DNA from: Lysinibacillus louembei
GTDB lineage: Bacteria; Bacillota; Bacilli; Bacillales_A; Planococcaceae
NCBI RefSeq assembly: GCF_033880585.1
Contig: NZ_CP137624.1
Coordinates: 2,100,001-2,164,000, forward strand
Reading direction: 5' to 3'
Length of the DNA: 64,000 nt
Shown here: piece after piece, positions 35,636 to 44,377 of the stretch
Numbering within the stretch: position 1 is the first letter of the stretch
How the letters are laid out: each line of letters opens with the position of its first letter
The notes under the pieces: model-generated
What the model was told of the DNA's origin: nothing
The model's database searches: none
Seen by the model: the letters and a program-made list of their open reading frames with translations, nothing else
Program-made: the position numbers and the translations under genes

Positions 35636-37633
35636 ATGAGCGGCTTACATTTTGTTATACAAGTTGTGTTATTTTCCATCGTCATCTTTTTTCTGAGCGG
35701 ACGTTTAATTGGCTCACAAGTTAATTTATTACGAAGAATTTTATCCGTTGTTTTAAGTGTTGCATTAACGACATTTGTTTTTTGGTACACATATGTACGA
35801 GGAACGGATTATTGGACAGGTGATATGGTGCAAAATGTCATCAATGTCGCAACATTGCTATGGGTCGGTAGTATGCTGCTGATTTCAATGTTATTTTATT
35901 TATTATTTGAGCTATTTGACCCGATTGCAATTGACGAAAATGGCGTACGCATCAAAGGAAGAAAATCCTTGATTATGCGTGTTATACAGCAATGGCGTAG
36001 GCAAAAGCGGCTACGGCAAGTTGTCCAAATTGCCGTAACAAACGGCATTACACGTACTGTGAAATATGCGCGCAATCGAGATAACGACCGTGAATTAGCG
36101 ATTGCCCTACGTGATACACTAGAGCAATGTGGCGGTATTTTTATTAAATTTGGGCAAGTGTTATCAACACGTAAGGAATTATTTTCACCTGTCTTTATTG
36201 ACGAGCTTGAAAAGCTACAGCAAAATGTTAAGCCTTTAACAGAGGAGCAAGTCAACGCTGTATTACAAGCCAACTTAGCACAGCCAATGGAAGAAGTATT
36301 TTCATACTTTAGTCAAGAGCCTATTGCAGCTGCGTCCATTGGGCAAGTCCACAAAGCGGTATTGCGTGCTACAAATGAGCAAGTAGCTGTGAAGCTGTTG
36401 CGCCCTGATGTGAAGGAAATTATGCGAGATGATTTAAGCATTTTAGTAGAATTTGCACAATGGGTATCAAGCAAATCGATGTGGGCTGAAAATTTAGGCT
36501 TCCGCGATTTAGCGATTGGCTTTGCTTCCTCATTGATGGAGGAAATTGATTTTCAAATTGAAGCACGCAATACGCAGCAAGTTGCGAATGTACTGCGAGG
36601 AAGCGAGTATAAAGTTTATATTCCTAAAATTTATACACAATATAGCAATTCCAATATTTTAGTGATGGAATATATAGATGGGAAATCAGTTGCACAGGCA
36701 GACACATTATATGAGCATTTTCAAATTGACCGTCATTTGCTAGCGAAAAATTTATTTCATAGCTTTTTAGAGCAAGCTTTAGTGTCAGGCATTTTTCATG
36801 CAGACCCGCATCCAGGAAATATTTATATTACAAGCCGTACAGGGATGCTGACGATGCTTGATTTTGGTGCAGTTGGACGCCTTGCAGAAAAGCAGCAGGA
36901 TGGCTTAAAGCAATTTTTAATTGGTATTGCCTTGAATGATGCCAGCGTAGTTTATGAGGGAATTACGGAATTGGTAGATAATGCGATGGAAGTGAATGAG
37001 GAAGAGGTGGAGCAGGCAATAGGGCAAGTGTTGCTGAAAATTTCCTATGCAGAGAATGTGCAAACAGATGAGCTAATCTATTCCATCTTCTCAATTGTCC
37101 GCGAGTTTGGCTTGCACTTTTATCCGTCTGTTAGTACTGCATTGCGTGCGCTTGTTACATTGGATGGGACGTTAAGCATAATCGATCCGAAGTTTGCCAT
37201 TTTCCAAGAGGCAAGAGAGTTTTCAAGCCATTATATTGAAGCGAGCATGAAGCGCCCATTTAAAGAGCCCTTAGCGACAAAAAATCGCTTAGAGGAAGAG
37301 CTAGCACTCATTTTGCCAATGGTGAGAAAAATACCGCGCCGTATGAATAGAATGTTTAAAAAGATGGAGAGCGGTAAAATCATTTTGCATCATGATGTAT
37401 TTTCGGATAAGCATAATGCGATGTTCGTGACACAATTATTTTCACGCTTTGTTTTGCTTTTTGTCGGCATTACATTTGGTATTATTTCAGTTGCACTGCT
37501 TGCCATTTCGCAATTTATGCATACAGCCTATGCTATTTATTTAAATACGATTGCTTATGTTGGGTTATTTTTATGTGCAATTTTACTTGTGCGTTTATCA
37601 ATTCAAGCGATTCGTGATATGAAGAGAACATAG
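35636..37633 (+). CDS. AarF/UbiB (ABC1) atypical kinase
   Basis: 665 residues, longer than typical because of an N-terminal part with three hydrophobic segments (about 1-100). The ABC1 domain has FIKFGQVLSTRKELF (the KxGQ motif), AAASIGQVHKAVLR, the lysine in VAVKLLRPD, the catalytic HADPHPGNIYI and the metal site LDFGAVGRL. Two membrane helices end the protein. UbiB/AarF proteins support isoprenoid-quinone synthesis or lipid handling through ATPase activity. IS copy 2 was inserted 14 bases after its stop codon and presumably replaced or separated its natural terminator. Confidence 0.93.
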   Translation: MSGLHFVIQVVLFSIVIFFLSGRLIGSQVNLLRRILSVVLSVALTTFVFWYTYVRGTDYWTGDMVQNVINVATLLWVGSMLLISMLFYLLFELFDPIAIDENGVRIKGRKSLIMRVIQQWRRQKRLRQVVQIAVTNGITRTVKYARNRDNDRELAIALRDTLEQCGGIFIKFGQVLSTRKELFSPVFIDELEKLQQNVKPLTEEQVNAVLQANLAQPMEEVFSYFSQEPIAAASIGQVHKAVLRATNEQVAVKLLRPDVKEIMRDDLSILVEFAQWVSSKSMWAENLGFRDLAIGFASSLMEEIDFQIEARNTQQVANVLRGSEYKVYIPKIYTQYSNSNILVMEYIDGKSVAQADTLYEHFQIDRHLLAKNLFHSFLEQALVSGIFHADPHPGNIYITSRTGMLTMLDFGAVGRLAEKQQDGLKQFLIGIALNDASVVYEGITELVDNAMEVNEEEVEQAIGQVLLKISYAENVQTDELIYSIFSIVREFGLHFYPSVSTALRALVTLDGTLSIIDPKFAIFQEAREFSSHYIEASMKRPFKEPLATKNRLEEELALILPMVRKIPRRMNRMFKKMESGKIILHHDVFSDKHNAMFVTQLFSRFVLLFVGITFGIISVALLAISQFMHTAYAIYLNTIAYVGLFLCAILLVRLSIQAIRDMKRT

Positions 37634-37647
37634 GTCAGTAACAAAAA

Positions 37648-39467
37648 GAGGCTGGGACAAAACCCATCCCCAAATTCAAAAGCCGGTGAAATTTTACAAT
37701 CAGTAAAATTTCACCGGCTTTCATTTTTGGATTAAAAATAAGGATCTCTTCTGATAAAATTAAGTTACCACACAAAATCAATCTAGAAAGAAGGATCCTT
37801 ATGTTTAAAGATTATAACATGAATCAATTAGTTTTACCGCTGGATGTTGAAATAAAATTACAAGAACACGATATCGCCTTCTCTATTCATCAATTAGTGG
37901 AAAGTATCCCCACAGAAGCTTTCGCTCCTTTTCTGCAACAAACCGGCTGTCCAGCCTATCACCCACGTATGATGCTCAAGCTCATTTTATGTGGCTATAC
38001 CCAATCAGCGTTCTCTGGTCGCCGAATTGAAGACCTGACGAAAGATAGCCTTCGTATGATGTGGCTTGCGCAAGGCTATCAACCAAGTTACCGTACCATC
38101 AATCGTTTCCGTGTCCACCCATTGACAAAGGAATTGCTTCGTCAATGTTTCGTGCAATTCCGTTGTCAACTGGTGAAGGAGGACCTGATTGCGCAAGAAG
38201 CCATTTTTATTGACGGCACGAAAATCGAAGCAACTGCGAACAAATTCACCTTTGTGTGGAAACGTTCGATTGAAAAATATGAAGCGAGTTTGGTGGAAAA
38301 ATCAAACCAGCTGTATGAGGAATTACTGCAACAACAAATTATACCAGCCATCGAACAAGAAGTGGAAACGCAGCTGTCCATCACTGAATTAAAGCAGGTG
38401 GCAGAAAAATTAGAAGAAGTCGTAGCCGACTATACAGAAAGAATCGAGCAATCCGAAAAGGCACAAGAGCGAAAGCAGCTACGAAGTGAACGAAAAACAC
38501 CGAAACAACAATGGAAGCAAGTAAACGAGTGGATCACCCGCAAACAGAAATATGAACGAGATTTTGCGATTTTCGGCAAACGGAATAGCTATGCCAAAAC
38601 AGACCCTGATGCAACTTTTATGCGCATGAAGGATGACTACATGCAAAATGGCCAATTAAAAGCGGGCTACAATTTACAAATTGCGACAGAGGGACAGTAC
38701 ACATTGGCTTATGGCATTTATGCGAATCCAACGGATACGAAAACGTTGATTCCCTTCTTGGATGAAATCGAGAGACGCTATTTTCAATTGCCACAACATA
38801 TCGTAGCCGATGCCGGCTATGGTAGTGAGCCAAACTATGAAGATGTACGAAACAACCGAAAGTGTGAACCTGTGATTCCCTATACGCATTATCGAAAAGA
38901 GCAAAGCAAAAAATACCAACAAGACCCCTTCCGAACAAGTAACTGGATGTATGATGAAGAGTTGGATACCTATATCTGTCCATACCAGCAAAAAGTAACG
39001 TTCCGCTATGAGTCAACACAAGAAGACAAAGAAGGATTCCAACGAACGTTTCGTATCTATGAATGCGAAGACTGTACCGGTTGTCCATTTCGAGAGAAAT
39101 GTACGAAAGCCCAAGAAGGCAAGTCACGGAAAATCAAGGTAAATGAAAACTGGGAACAACAAAAAGCATATGTACGTACAAAGCTTTCAGAAGCCAAAGC
39201 AGGAACTCTCTACCGTCAACGAAAAGTAGATGTAGAACCAGTTTTTGGCTGTCTGAAGGCTAATTTAGGTTTTACTCGCTTTTCGGTTCGTGGTCAATCG
39301 AAGGTGGAAAACGAAATCGGCTTCGCTTTGATGGCCGTGAATCTACGAAAGTATAGGTGGAAGAGGAAATCTTCTTCCAGTTCTTCCTTTCACACATCAA
39401 AAAATCGAAATCACCTGATGCGATTTCGATTTTTTGTATGGACTAGAACTATTTATGTCCCAGCCTC
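37648..39467 (+). mobile_element. IS1182-type insertion sequence, copy 2
   Basis: Same element as copy 1, in opposite orientation: ends GAGGCTGGGACA (37648) and TGTCCCAGCCTC (39467), with the same leader and terminator hairpins. The transposase coding part is nearly base-identical to copy 1 (I saw one silent difference), but the 150 bases before the start codon differ at many positions. Flanks are ACAAAAA and TTTATACG, again an A/T palindrome with no direct target duplication. Sits between two convergent genes. Confidence 0.92.
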
Positions 39468-39627
39468 TTTATACGTGGTCGTTCGCATCAATCACATCGC
39501 CACACTCCGGACAGAATTTTGGTACTGTCCCATCGGCTTGCCAGCCACATTTATCACATTTAATATTTGCAGGCTTTGCTGCGCCACATTCTTTACAAAA
39601 CTTACCTTCATTTTGTGTGCCACATGA
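37801..39627 (+). CDS. IS1182-type transposase, copy 2
   Basis: Identical in protein sequence to copy 1 through PAS, the residues encoded by the terminal repeat. Because the element has no stop codon of its own, this frame runs about 53 codons beyond the IS end, antisense to the neighbouring SPFH gene, giving a 608-residue product with an accidental tail. The natural body of the protein ends near VNLRKYRWKRK; the residues after it are encoded by the terminator hairpin. The active-site blocks are as in copy 1. Confidence 0.9.
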   Translation: MFKDYNMNQLVLPLDVEIKLQEHDIAFSIHQLVESIPTEAFAPFLQQTGCPAYHPRMMLKLILCGYTQSAFSGRRIEDLTKDSLRMMWLAQGYQPSYRTINRFRVHPLTKELLRQCFVQFRCQLVKEDLIAQEAIFIDGTKIEATANKFTFVWKRSIEKYEASLVEKSNQLYEELLQQQIIPAIEQEVETQLSITELKQVAEKLEEVVADYTERIEQSEKAQERKQLRSERKTPKQQWKQVNEWITRKQKYERDFAIFGKRNSYAKTDPDATFMRMKDDYMQNGQLKAGYNLQIATEGQYTLAYGIYANPTDTKTLIPFLDEIERRYFQLPQHIVADAGYGSEPNYEDVRNNRKCEPVIPYTHYRKEQSKKYQQDPFRTSNWMYDEELDTYICPYQQKVTFRYESTQEDKEGFQRTFRIYECEDCTGCPFREKCTKAQEGKSRKIKVNENWEQQKAYVRTKLSEAKAGTLYRQRKVDVEPVFGCLKANLGFTRFSVRGQSKVENEIGFALMAVNLRKYRWKRKSSSSSSFHTSKNRNHLMRFRFFVWTRTIYVPASLYVVVRINHIATLRTEFWYCPIGLPATFITFNICRLCCATFFTKLTFILCAT

Positions 39628-40749
39628 GCAAGTCCAGCTAGTCGCTTGAGGCTGTGGCTTTCCACATTCCGAGCAGAATTTACCTGTATTTGTTGCACCG
39701 CATGAGCAAGTCCAGCCTGCTGTTGCATTTTGTGTAGGCTGCTGTTGCCCCATTTTAAATAAATCCTGTGCATTGACACCGCCAGCCTGTGCTGCCATAT
39801 TCATTCCAGCAAAACCAACGAAGGCACCTGCGTCGTTTTGTGCCGCCATTTTCATCGCATCGCTTTGTGCCCCAATCATTGTAGCGGCAGCCATATTTGG
39901 ATTACGCAATACGGCATTTTTTTGTAAATCCTTCATCATTTTTTCGTCTTCTTCAGAGGCTTTTACTGTATTGACACCAAACGAAATAATTTGGATACCG
40001 CGTAATTTACCCCATTTTTCAGACAAGACATCATTTAATGCTTGCGCTAGCTCCATTGTACGTCCTGGTAAAGAGCTGTAGCGAATGCCCATTTCTGAAA
40101 TTTTTGCAAAGGCAGGCTGCAATGCTGTTAATAATTCTGAGCGTAATTGACTCTCAATTTCCTCGCGACGAAATTCCGATTGCACGTTGCCTGATACGTT
40201 TGTATAGAAAAGGATAGGGTCCATAATCTTAAAGGAATACTCCCCATTACAGCGAATGGAAATATCGATATCTAGCCCAATATTTGTATCAATGACACGG
40301 AATGGAACAGGTGTCGGTGTGCCATATTTGTTTCCTGGAATTTCCTTTGTGTTAAAGAAGTAAACGCGTTGATCCTTTGGCGCTGCGCCACCAAACGCGA
40401 CACGCTTACCAAATTGCTTAAATGATTCAATAATATTTTCTTTTAAATCTCCATAGAAAATACTTGGCTCTGTCGATGTATCATAAACAAATTCACCAGC
40501 TTCAGCACAAAACTCAACGATTTGTCCTTGATCCACGATAATCATCGCTTGTCCTTCATTAATCGCAATAATTGAGCCATTGCTTATAATATTGTCGCTA
40601 CCTTTAAAGTTAAAGCCGCGTTTTCCACGTTTATTAACACCTTTTGTAATTAACACATCTGCTGGGATTGACTTACAATAAAAATATTCTCTCCACTGAT
40701 CTGCTAAAACACCTGTTGCTGCTCCAATACCTGCTTTTAATAAACCCAT
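39469..40749 (-). CDS. SPFH-domain protein with zinc-ribbon tail (YdjI-like)
   Basis: 426 residues. The N-terminal two-thirds is an SPFH/virion-core-like domain (GLLKAGIGAATGVLADQWREYFYCKSI at the start, RRNEI-like FRREEIESQLRSELLTALQPAFAKI in the middle). A Gly/Ala/Gln linker leads to three short zinc ribbons with paired cysteines: WTCSCGATNTGKFCSECG, WTCSCGTQNEGKFCKECG and KCDKCGW...FCPECG. The YdjI family in B. subtilis takes part in membrane-stress and PspA-type responses. Its stop codon lies two bases from IS copy 2. Confidence 0.88.
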   Translation of the reverse strand: MGLLKAGIGAATGVLADQWREYFYCKSIPADVLITKGVNKRGKRGFNFKGSDNIISNGSIIAINEGQAMIIVDQGQIVEFCAEAGEFVYDTSTEPSIFYGDLKENIIESFKQFGKRVAFGGAAPKDQRVYFFNTKEIPGNKYGTPTPVPFRVIDTNIGLDIDISIRCNGEYSFKIMDPILFYTNVSGNVQSEFRREEIESQLRSELLTALQPAFAKISEMGIRYSSLPGRTMELAQALNDVLSEKWGKLRGIQIISFGVNTVKASEEDEKMMKDLQKNAVLRNPNMAAATMIGAQSDAMKMAAQNDAGAFVGFAGMNMAAQAGGVNAQDLFKMGQQQPTQNATAGWTCSCGATNTGKFCSECGKPQPQATSWTCSCGTQNEGKFCKECGAAKPANIKCDKCGWQADGTVPKFCPECGDVIDANDHV

Positions 40750-41063
40750 AAAAAAACTCCTCTCTTATATCTACTTATCAATAGTATACTGTCTTTTTTG
40801 AAAAAAAGATTCATTTGTTTTTATTGTCAGTAGAAAAATATCGCTCTGCTTTAGTAGACAATCAAAGGTTATAGGTACAGACAATCGCCTTTTTAGTTTT
40901 TTTGAAAATAGGATAAAAAAACAGAGTGATTATAATTATATTGAAATATTAAATTACTTTTTTGCTCTATTGCAGTAAAGGAATTTGCTGAAAAAATGAC
41001 TAGAAAAATATTATTTTTTAGCTAATAATATGAGGAGAGAAACAAATTAAAGGGGATGGCAAA
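40750..41063. other. Divergent promoter region ahead of hutH
   Basis: AT-rich spacer between the start codons of the SPFH gene and hutH. It should hold both promoters. No riboswitch, palindromic operator or small gene is evident. Confidence 0.4.
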
Positions 41064-42542
41064 ATGATAATTTTAAATGGCAGTGATTTAACAATTGAAC
41101 AAATGAAAGCGATTTTATATAAAGGTGAAACGGTAGCAATTGATGAGGCAGCAAAGCAACGCGTTTTAAAAAGCCGTGAGCATGTAGAGCGCATCGTACG
41201 CGATGATAAAACAGTGTATGGTATTAATACAGGCTTTGGGAAATTTAGCGACGTAAAAATTGAAGAGGCGGAAGTCGGCGCATTACAAATTAATTTAATC
41301 CGCTCACATGCTTGTGGCTTCGGTGAATTATTCCCAGAAGTAGTGACGCGTGCAATGACAGTGCTACGTTTAAATGCCTTATTGAAAGGGTTTTCAGGTA
41401 TTCGCTATGAGGTATTAGAGCGCCTTGCAATGATGGTTAATGAAAAAATTCATCCAGCGATTCCACAGCAAGGCTCGCTTGGCGCATCAGGTGACCTAGC
41501 GCCATTATCTCATTTAGTCTTAACATTAATCGGTGAGGGCGAAGTGTTGCGCGATGGTCAAGTGTTGGCGGCTAAGGATGTGTGGAGCAAATACGATGTT
41601 GCCCCAATCGTTTTACAGGCAAAGGAAGGTCTTGCTTTAATTAATGGTACACAAGCAATGACAGCACAAGGCGTTGTTAACTATATTGAAGCAGAAAAGC
41701 TAGCATATGCGAGTGAATGGATTAGCGGCTTAACATTGGAAAGCTTGCGTGGAATTAAAGATGCATTCCACCCAGCTGTGCATGAGGTGCGTGGCTTTAA
41801 AGAGCAAAGCGATGTAGCAGCACGTATGCGCGAGTTGTTTGAAGGTAGCGAGCTAATGACAGCACAAGGTGAACTACGCGTTCAAGATCCATATTCATTA
41901 CGCTGTATTCCACAAATTCATGGAGCAAGCTGGCAAGTATTAAATTACGTGAAAGAAAAGCTAGAAATCGAAATGAATGCAGCAACGGACAATCCATTAA
42001 TTTTCGATGAAGAGGATATCGTCATTTCAGGTGGTAACTTCCATGGGCAACCAATTGCCTTTGCGATGGATTTCTTAAAAATCGGCGTATCGGAATTAGC
42101 AAATGTATCAGAGCGTCGCATTGAGCGTTTAGTAAACCCAGCATTAAGTGAGGGGCTACCAGCATTTTTAAGCGCACATCAAGGTCTGCAATCAGGTGCA
42201 ATGATTTTACAATATGCGGCAGCTAGCCTTGTATCAGAAAATAAAACATTAGCACATCCAGCCTCTGTCGATTCGATTCCGTCTTCTGCTAACCAAGAGG
42301 ATCATGTTAGCATGGGAACAACAGGCGCACGTCATGCCTATAATATTATTGCGAATACGCGCCGTGTACTAGCAATTGAAGCATTTTGCGCAGCGACAGC
42401 TGTTGAGTATCGAGGTGTGGAAAAAATGGCACCAAAGCTACATGAAAAATGGCAGGAAATTCGTGAGATTGCAGCGGGTATTACAGAGGACCGTGTTTTC
42501 AATAAAGATGTTGAGAAAATTGCACAATATTTAATGCCTTAA
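41064..42542 (+). CDS. hutH: Histidine ammonia-lyase
   Basis: 492 residues. It deaminates L-histidine to urocanate. The MIO prosthetic group forms from A141-S142-G143 in [15 protein letters not shown]; further family blocks are [23 protein letters not shown] and [15 protein letters not shown]. The remaining hut genes (hutU, hutI, hutG) and a hut regulator are absent here, so this is an isolated hutH, either separated from the rest or dedicated to urocanate formation. Start ATG with AAAGGGGATGG. Confidence 0.95.
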   Translation: MIILNGSDLTIEQMKAILYKGETVAIDEAAKQRVLKSREHVERIVRDDKTVYGINTGFGKFSDVKIEEAEVGALQINLIRSHACGFGELFPEVVTRAMTVLRLNALLKGFSGIRYEVLERLAMMVNEKIHPAIPQQGSLGASGDLAPLSHLVLTLIGEGEVLRDGQVLAAKDVWSKYDVAPIVLQAKEGLALINGTQAMTAQGVVNYIEAEKLAYASEWISGLTLESLRGIKDAFHPAVHEVRGFKEQSDVAARMRELFEGSELMTAQGELRVQDPYSLRCIPQIHGASWQVLNYVKEKLEIEMNAATDNPLIFDEEDIVISGGNFHGQPIAFAMDFLKIGVSELANVSERRIERLVNPALSEGLPAFLSAHQGLQSGAMILQYAAASLVSENKTLAHPASVDSIPSSANQEDHVSMGTTGARHAYNIIANTRRVLAIEAFCAATAVEYRGVEKMAPKLHEKWQEIREIAAGITEDRVFNKDVEKIAQYLMP

Positions 42543-42554
42543 TTATTTAGGAAG

Positions 42555-42588
42555 AAGCTGTTCGCAAAGGTGGCGAGCAGCTTTTTTT
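42555..42588 (+). terminator. Terminator of hutH
   Basis: Stem AAGCTGTTCGC / GCGAGCAGCTT with a T7 tail. Confidence 0.9.
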
Positions 42589-42632
42589 AGATTTATTCCA
42601 TGTTATACTAGTAAGTGACTGGAGGAATACAT

Positions 42633-43511
42633 ATGGAAAAACCACATTTACTCATTGTTGATGGCATGGCATTATTGTTTCGCTCATTTTTCGCCTCTGC
42701 GGCAATGAACCAATATATTCGCTTAGATGATGGTACGCCAACAAACGGTGTACAAGGCTTTGCACGCCATGTGCTGACAGCGCAAAATTTAATGCAGCCG
42801 ACACATGTCGCCGTATGCTGGGATATGGGGATGCATACATTCCGCAATGATTTATTCGATGGCTATAAGGCGAACCGACCTGCTCCACCTGAGGAAATGC
42901 TACCGCAATTCGATATGGCAAAGGATGTATCACAGTTGATTGGCTGGAAAAACTTCGGCATTAGTGGCTTAGAGGCGGATGATTTAATTGGCTCGATGAT
43001 TGAAAAATGGAAGAGCGATGCGAATATTACAGTCATCAGTGGTGATCGTGATCTATTGCAATTGCTCAATCCTGCGACAACTTTAGCTTTTACGAAAAAA
43101 GGCTATACTGAATATGATACGTATACAGAGCAGCGCTTCCGTGAGGAATACGGCATCGCACCAAAGCAATTTGCAGAAGTAAAGGCATTTATGGGCGATA
43201 CGAGCGATGGTTATCCGGGTGTCAAAGGCATTGGCCCGAAAACGGCTTTGCAGCTTATTCAAACATATCACTCAATTGAAGGAGTATTAGCAGCAATTGA
43301 TGAATTGAAGCCTGCACAGCGCACGAAAATTAATGATAATATGGATATGCTAAAGCTATCGCATCAACTGGCAACAATTCAATGTGATGCAGCAATTGAA
43401 GCAGAGCTACATGAGTTAGCTGTGCCAGCATTTAGTGACTCAGTTGTATTGCAATTGGAAAATCGCGGCTTGCGCTTAATTACGCGCCACGCAAGATCTT
43501 TAGGATTATAG
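42633..43511 (+). CDS. 5'-3' exonuclease (YpcP-like)
   Basis: 292 residues, homologous to the 5'-nuclease domain of DNA polymerase I as a free-standing enzyme. Metal-binding acidic blocks are IVDGMALLFRSFFA, GLEADDLIGSM and ISGDRDLLQLL, then FMGDTSDGYPGVKGIGPKTALQL forms the helix-hairpin-helix region. The ATG at 42633 has GGAGG seven to eight bases upstream; a frame open six codons earlier has no ribosome site. Likely acts in Okazaki-fragment or repair flap processing. Confidence 0.9.
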   Translation: MEKPHLLIVDGMALLFRSFFASAAMNQYIRLDDGTPTNGVQGFARHVLTAQNLMQPTHVAVCWDMGMHTFRNDLFDGYKANRPAPPEEMLPQFDMAKDVSQLIGWKNFGISGLEADDLIGSMIEKWKSDANITVISGDRDLLQLLNPATTLAFTKKGYTEYDTYTEQRFREEYGIAPKQFAEVKAFMGDTSDGYPGVKGIGPKTALQLIQTYHSIEGVLAAIDELKPAQRTKINDNMDMLKLSHQLATIQCDAAIEAELHELAVPAFSDSVVLQLENRGLRLITRHARSLGL

Positions 43512-43560
43512 TATTGACGCCAGATAAAAATTTCGTAATAATAGAATAAAATTGCTTGCA

Positions 43561-43652
43561 CCACTAGGGGAGCCTTTGAGAGAGGCTGAGATGTATCTGT
43601 GCGATATAGACCCTTCGAACCTGATCTAGCTTACACTAGCGTAGGGAAGTGG
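43561..43652 (+). ncRNA. TPP riboswitch (THI element)
   Basis: Contains the conserved thi-box blocks GGGGAGCC, GGCTGAGA, ACCCTTCGAACCTGATC and GCGTAGGGAAGTGG in correct order and spacing. It is followed by an attenuator hairpin (43680-43717) and then thiW, so thiamine pyrophosphate binding should favour termination before the transporter gene. Confidence 0.96.
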
Positions 43653-43679
43653 CGACATTAAATGATACATGTTCATTTT

Positions 43680-43717
43680 ATGCCGTCTCCCTGTATTTTA
43701 GTGGGTGCGGCATTTTT
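43680..43717 (+). terminator. Attenuator hairpin of the TPP riboswitch
   Basis: ATGCCG and CGGCAT, with an inner CCC/GGG pairing, precede a T5 run. Located 28 bases after the riboswitch core, a typical expression platform. Confidence 0.75.
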
Positions 43718-43733
43718 CATTGGGAGAGGGCGA

Positions 43734-43812
43734 AGCGCCAATAGATTCATGAAAAGCGCCAATAGAATTGCTCTAAGCGCCAATAGAAGCGTCCAAACCG
43801 CCAATAAAATAA
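43734..43812. repeat. 21-bp-period tandem array, locus 2 (thiW leader)
   Basis: AGCGCCAATAGA begins at 43734, 43755 and 43776, and a diverged ACCGCCAATAAA at 43797: three exact 21-base steps, each with an 11-12 base core and a variable remainder. The array lies between the attenuator and the thiW ribosome site, so it is part of the read-through transcript. The frame is open on the plus strand and would encode repeated SANR, but it lacks the features of a gene. Confidence 0.85.
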
Positions 43813-43832
43813 AAATTAAAGAGGTGTTGTTG

Positions 43833-44327
43833 ATGTCAGTTCGTAAATTAACGCTGATGGCGTTATTTGTTGCTATCGCAGTAGCAGGTTCTATGTTTGT
43901 AGCAATTCCTACAGGGATAGCCCGTGCCTATCCAATTCAGCATGCGGTCAATGTTGTAAGTGCTATTTTTTTAGGGCCAGTGCCAGCAGTAATCATAGCT
44001 TTTGTTACAGCTTTAGTACGTATTTTTACAGGGACAGGCTCATTGCTGGCGATTCCTGGTAGTGTTATAGGGGCCTTTTTAGCTGCAATGGCGTATAAGT
44101 ATAGCGGTAAAGCATGGTTAGCTGGTGTCGGTGAAGTTATTGGCACAGGTATTATTGCGTCATTAGTTGCTGTTCCATATGCCAAAATACTAATGGGTAC
44201 ATCTGTCGCAGCGTTTGCTTTTATGCCAGCCTTTTTCGTCTCGAGTGCAATCGGTGCGATATTAGGTGTAATTATTGCGGCGAGCTTACGCAATACAGTG
44301 TTAGCAAAACATTTTCAAACAATATAA
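43833..44327 (+). CDS. thiW: ThiW, ECF transporter substrate-binding (S) component
   Basis: 164 residues, five or six hydrophobic helices. Start MSVRKLTLMALFVAIAVAGS is typical of ECF S components, and YPIQHAVNVVSAIFLGP and GTGSLLAIPGSVIGAFLA match ThiW, which supplies a thiazole or thiamine precursor to the shared ECF module. The TPP riboswitch upstream supports a thiamine role. The ATG at 43833 follows GAGGTG; a longer frame from 43662 would include the attenuator and the 21-bp array and is not credible. Confidence 0.92.
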   Translation: MSVRKLTLMALFVAIAVAGSMFVAIPTGIARAYPIQHAVNVVSAIFLGPVPAVIIAFVTALVRIFTGTGSLLAIPGSVIGAFLAAMAYKYSGKAWLAGVGEVIGTGIIASLVAVPYAKILMGTSVAAFAFMPAFFVSSAIGAILGVIIAASLRNTVLAKHFQTI

Positions 44328-44329
44328 TA

Positions 44330-44373
44330 GAGAAGGGCTGTCAGGAAAAACATTATCTGATAGCCCTTCTCTC
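44330..44373. terminator. Bidirectional terminator
   Basis: Stem GAGAAGGGCTGTCAG / CTGATAGCCCTTCTC, between thiW and the convergent beta-propeller gene. Confidence 0.93.
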
Positions 44374-44377
44374 ATAA

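Noticed and set aside
43662-43832. Longer ThiW with repeated SANR segment
   Set aside because: This would begin 10 bases after the riboswitch and translate through the attenuator and the 21-bp array; the ATG at 43833 has the ribosome site and the family N-terminus.
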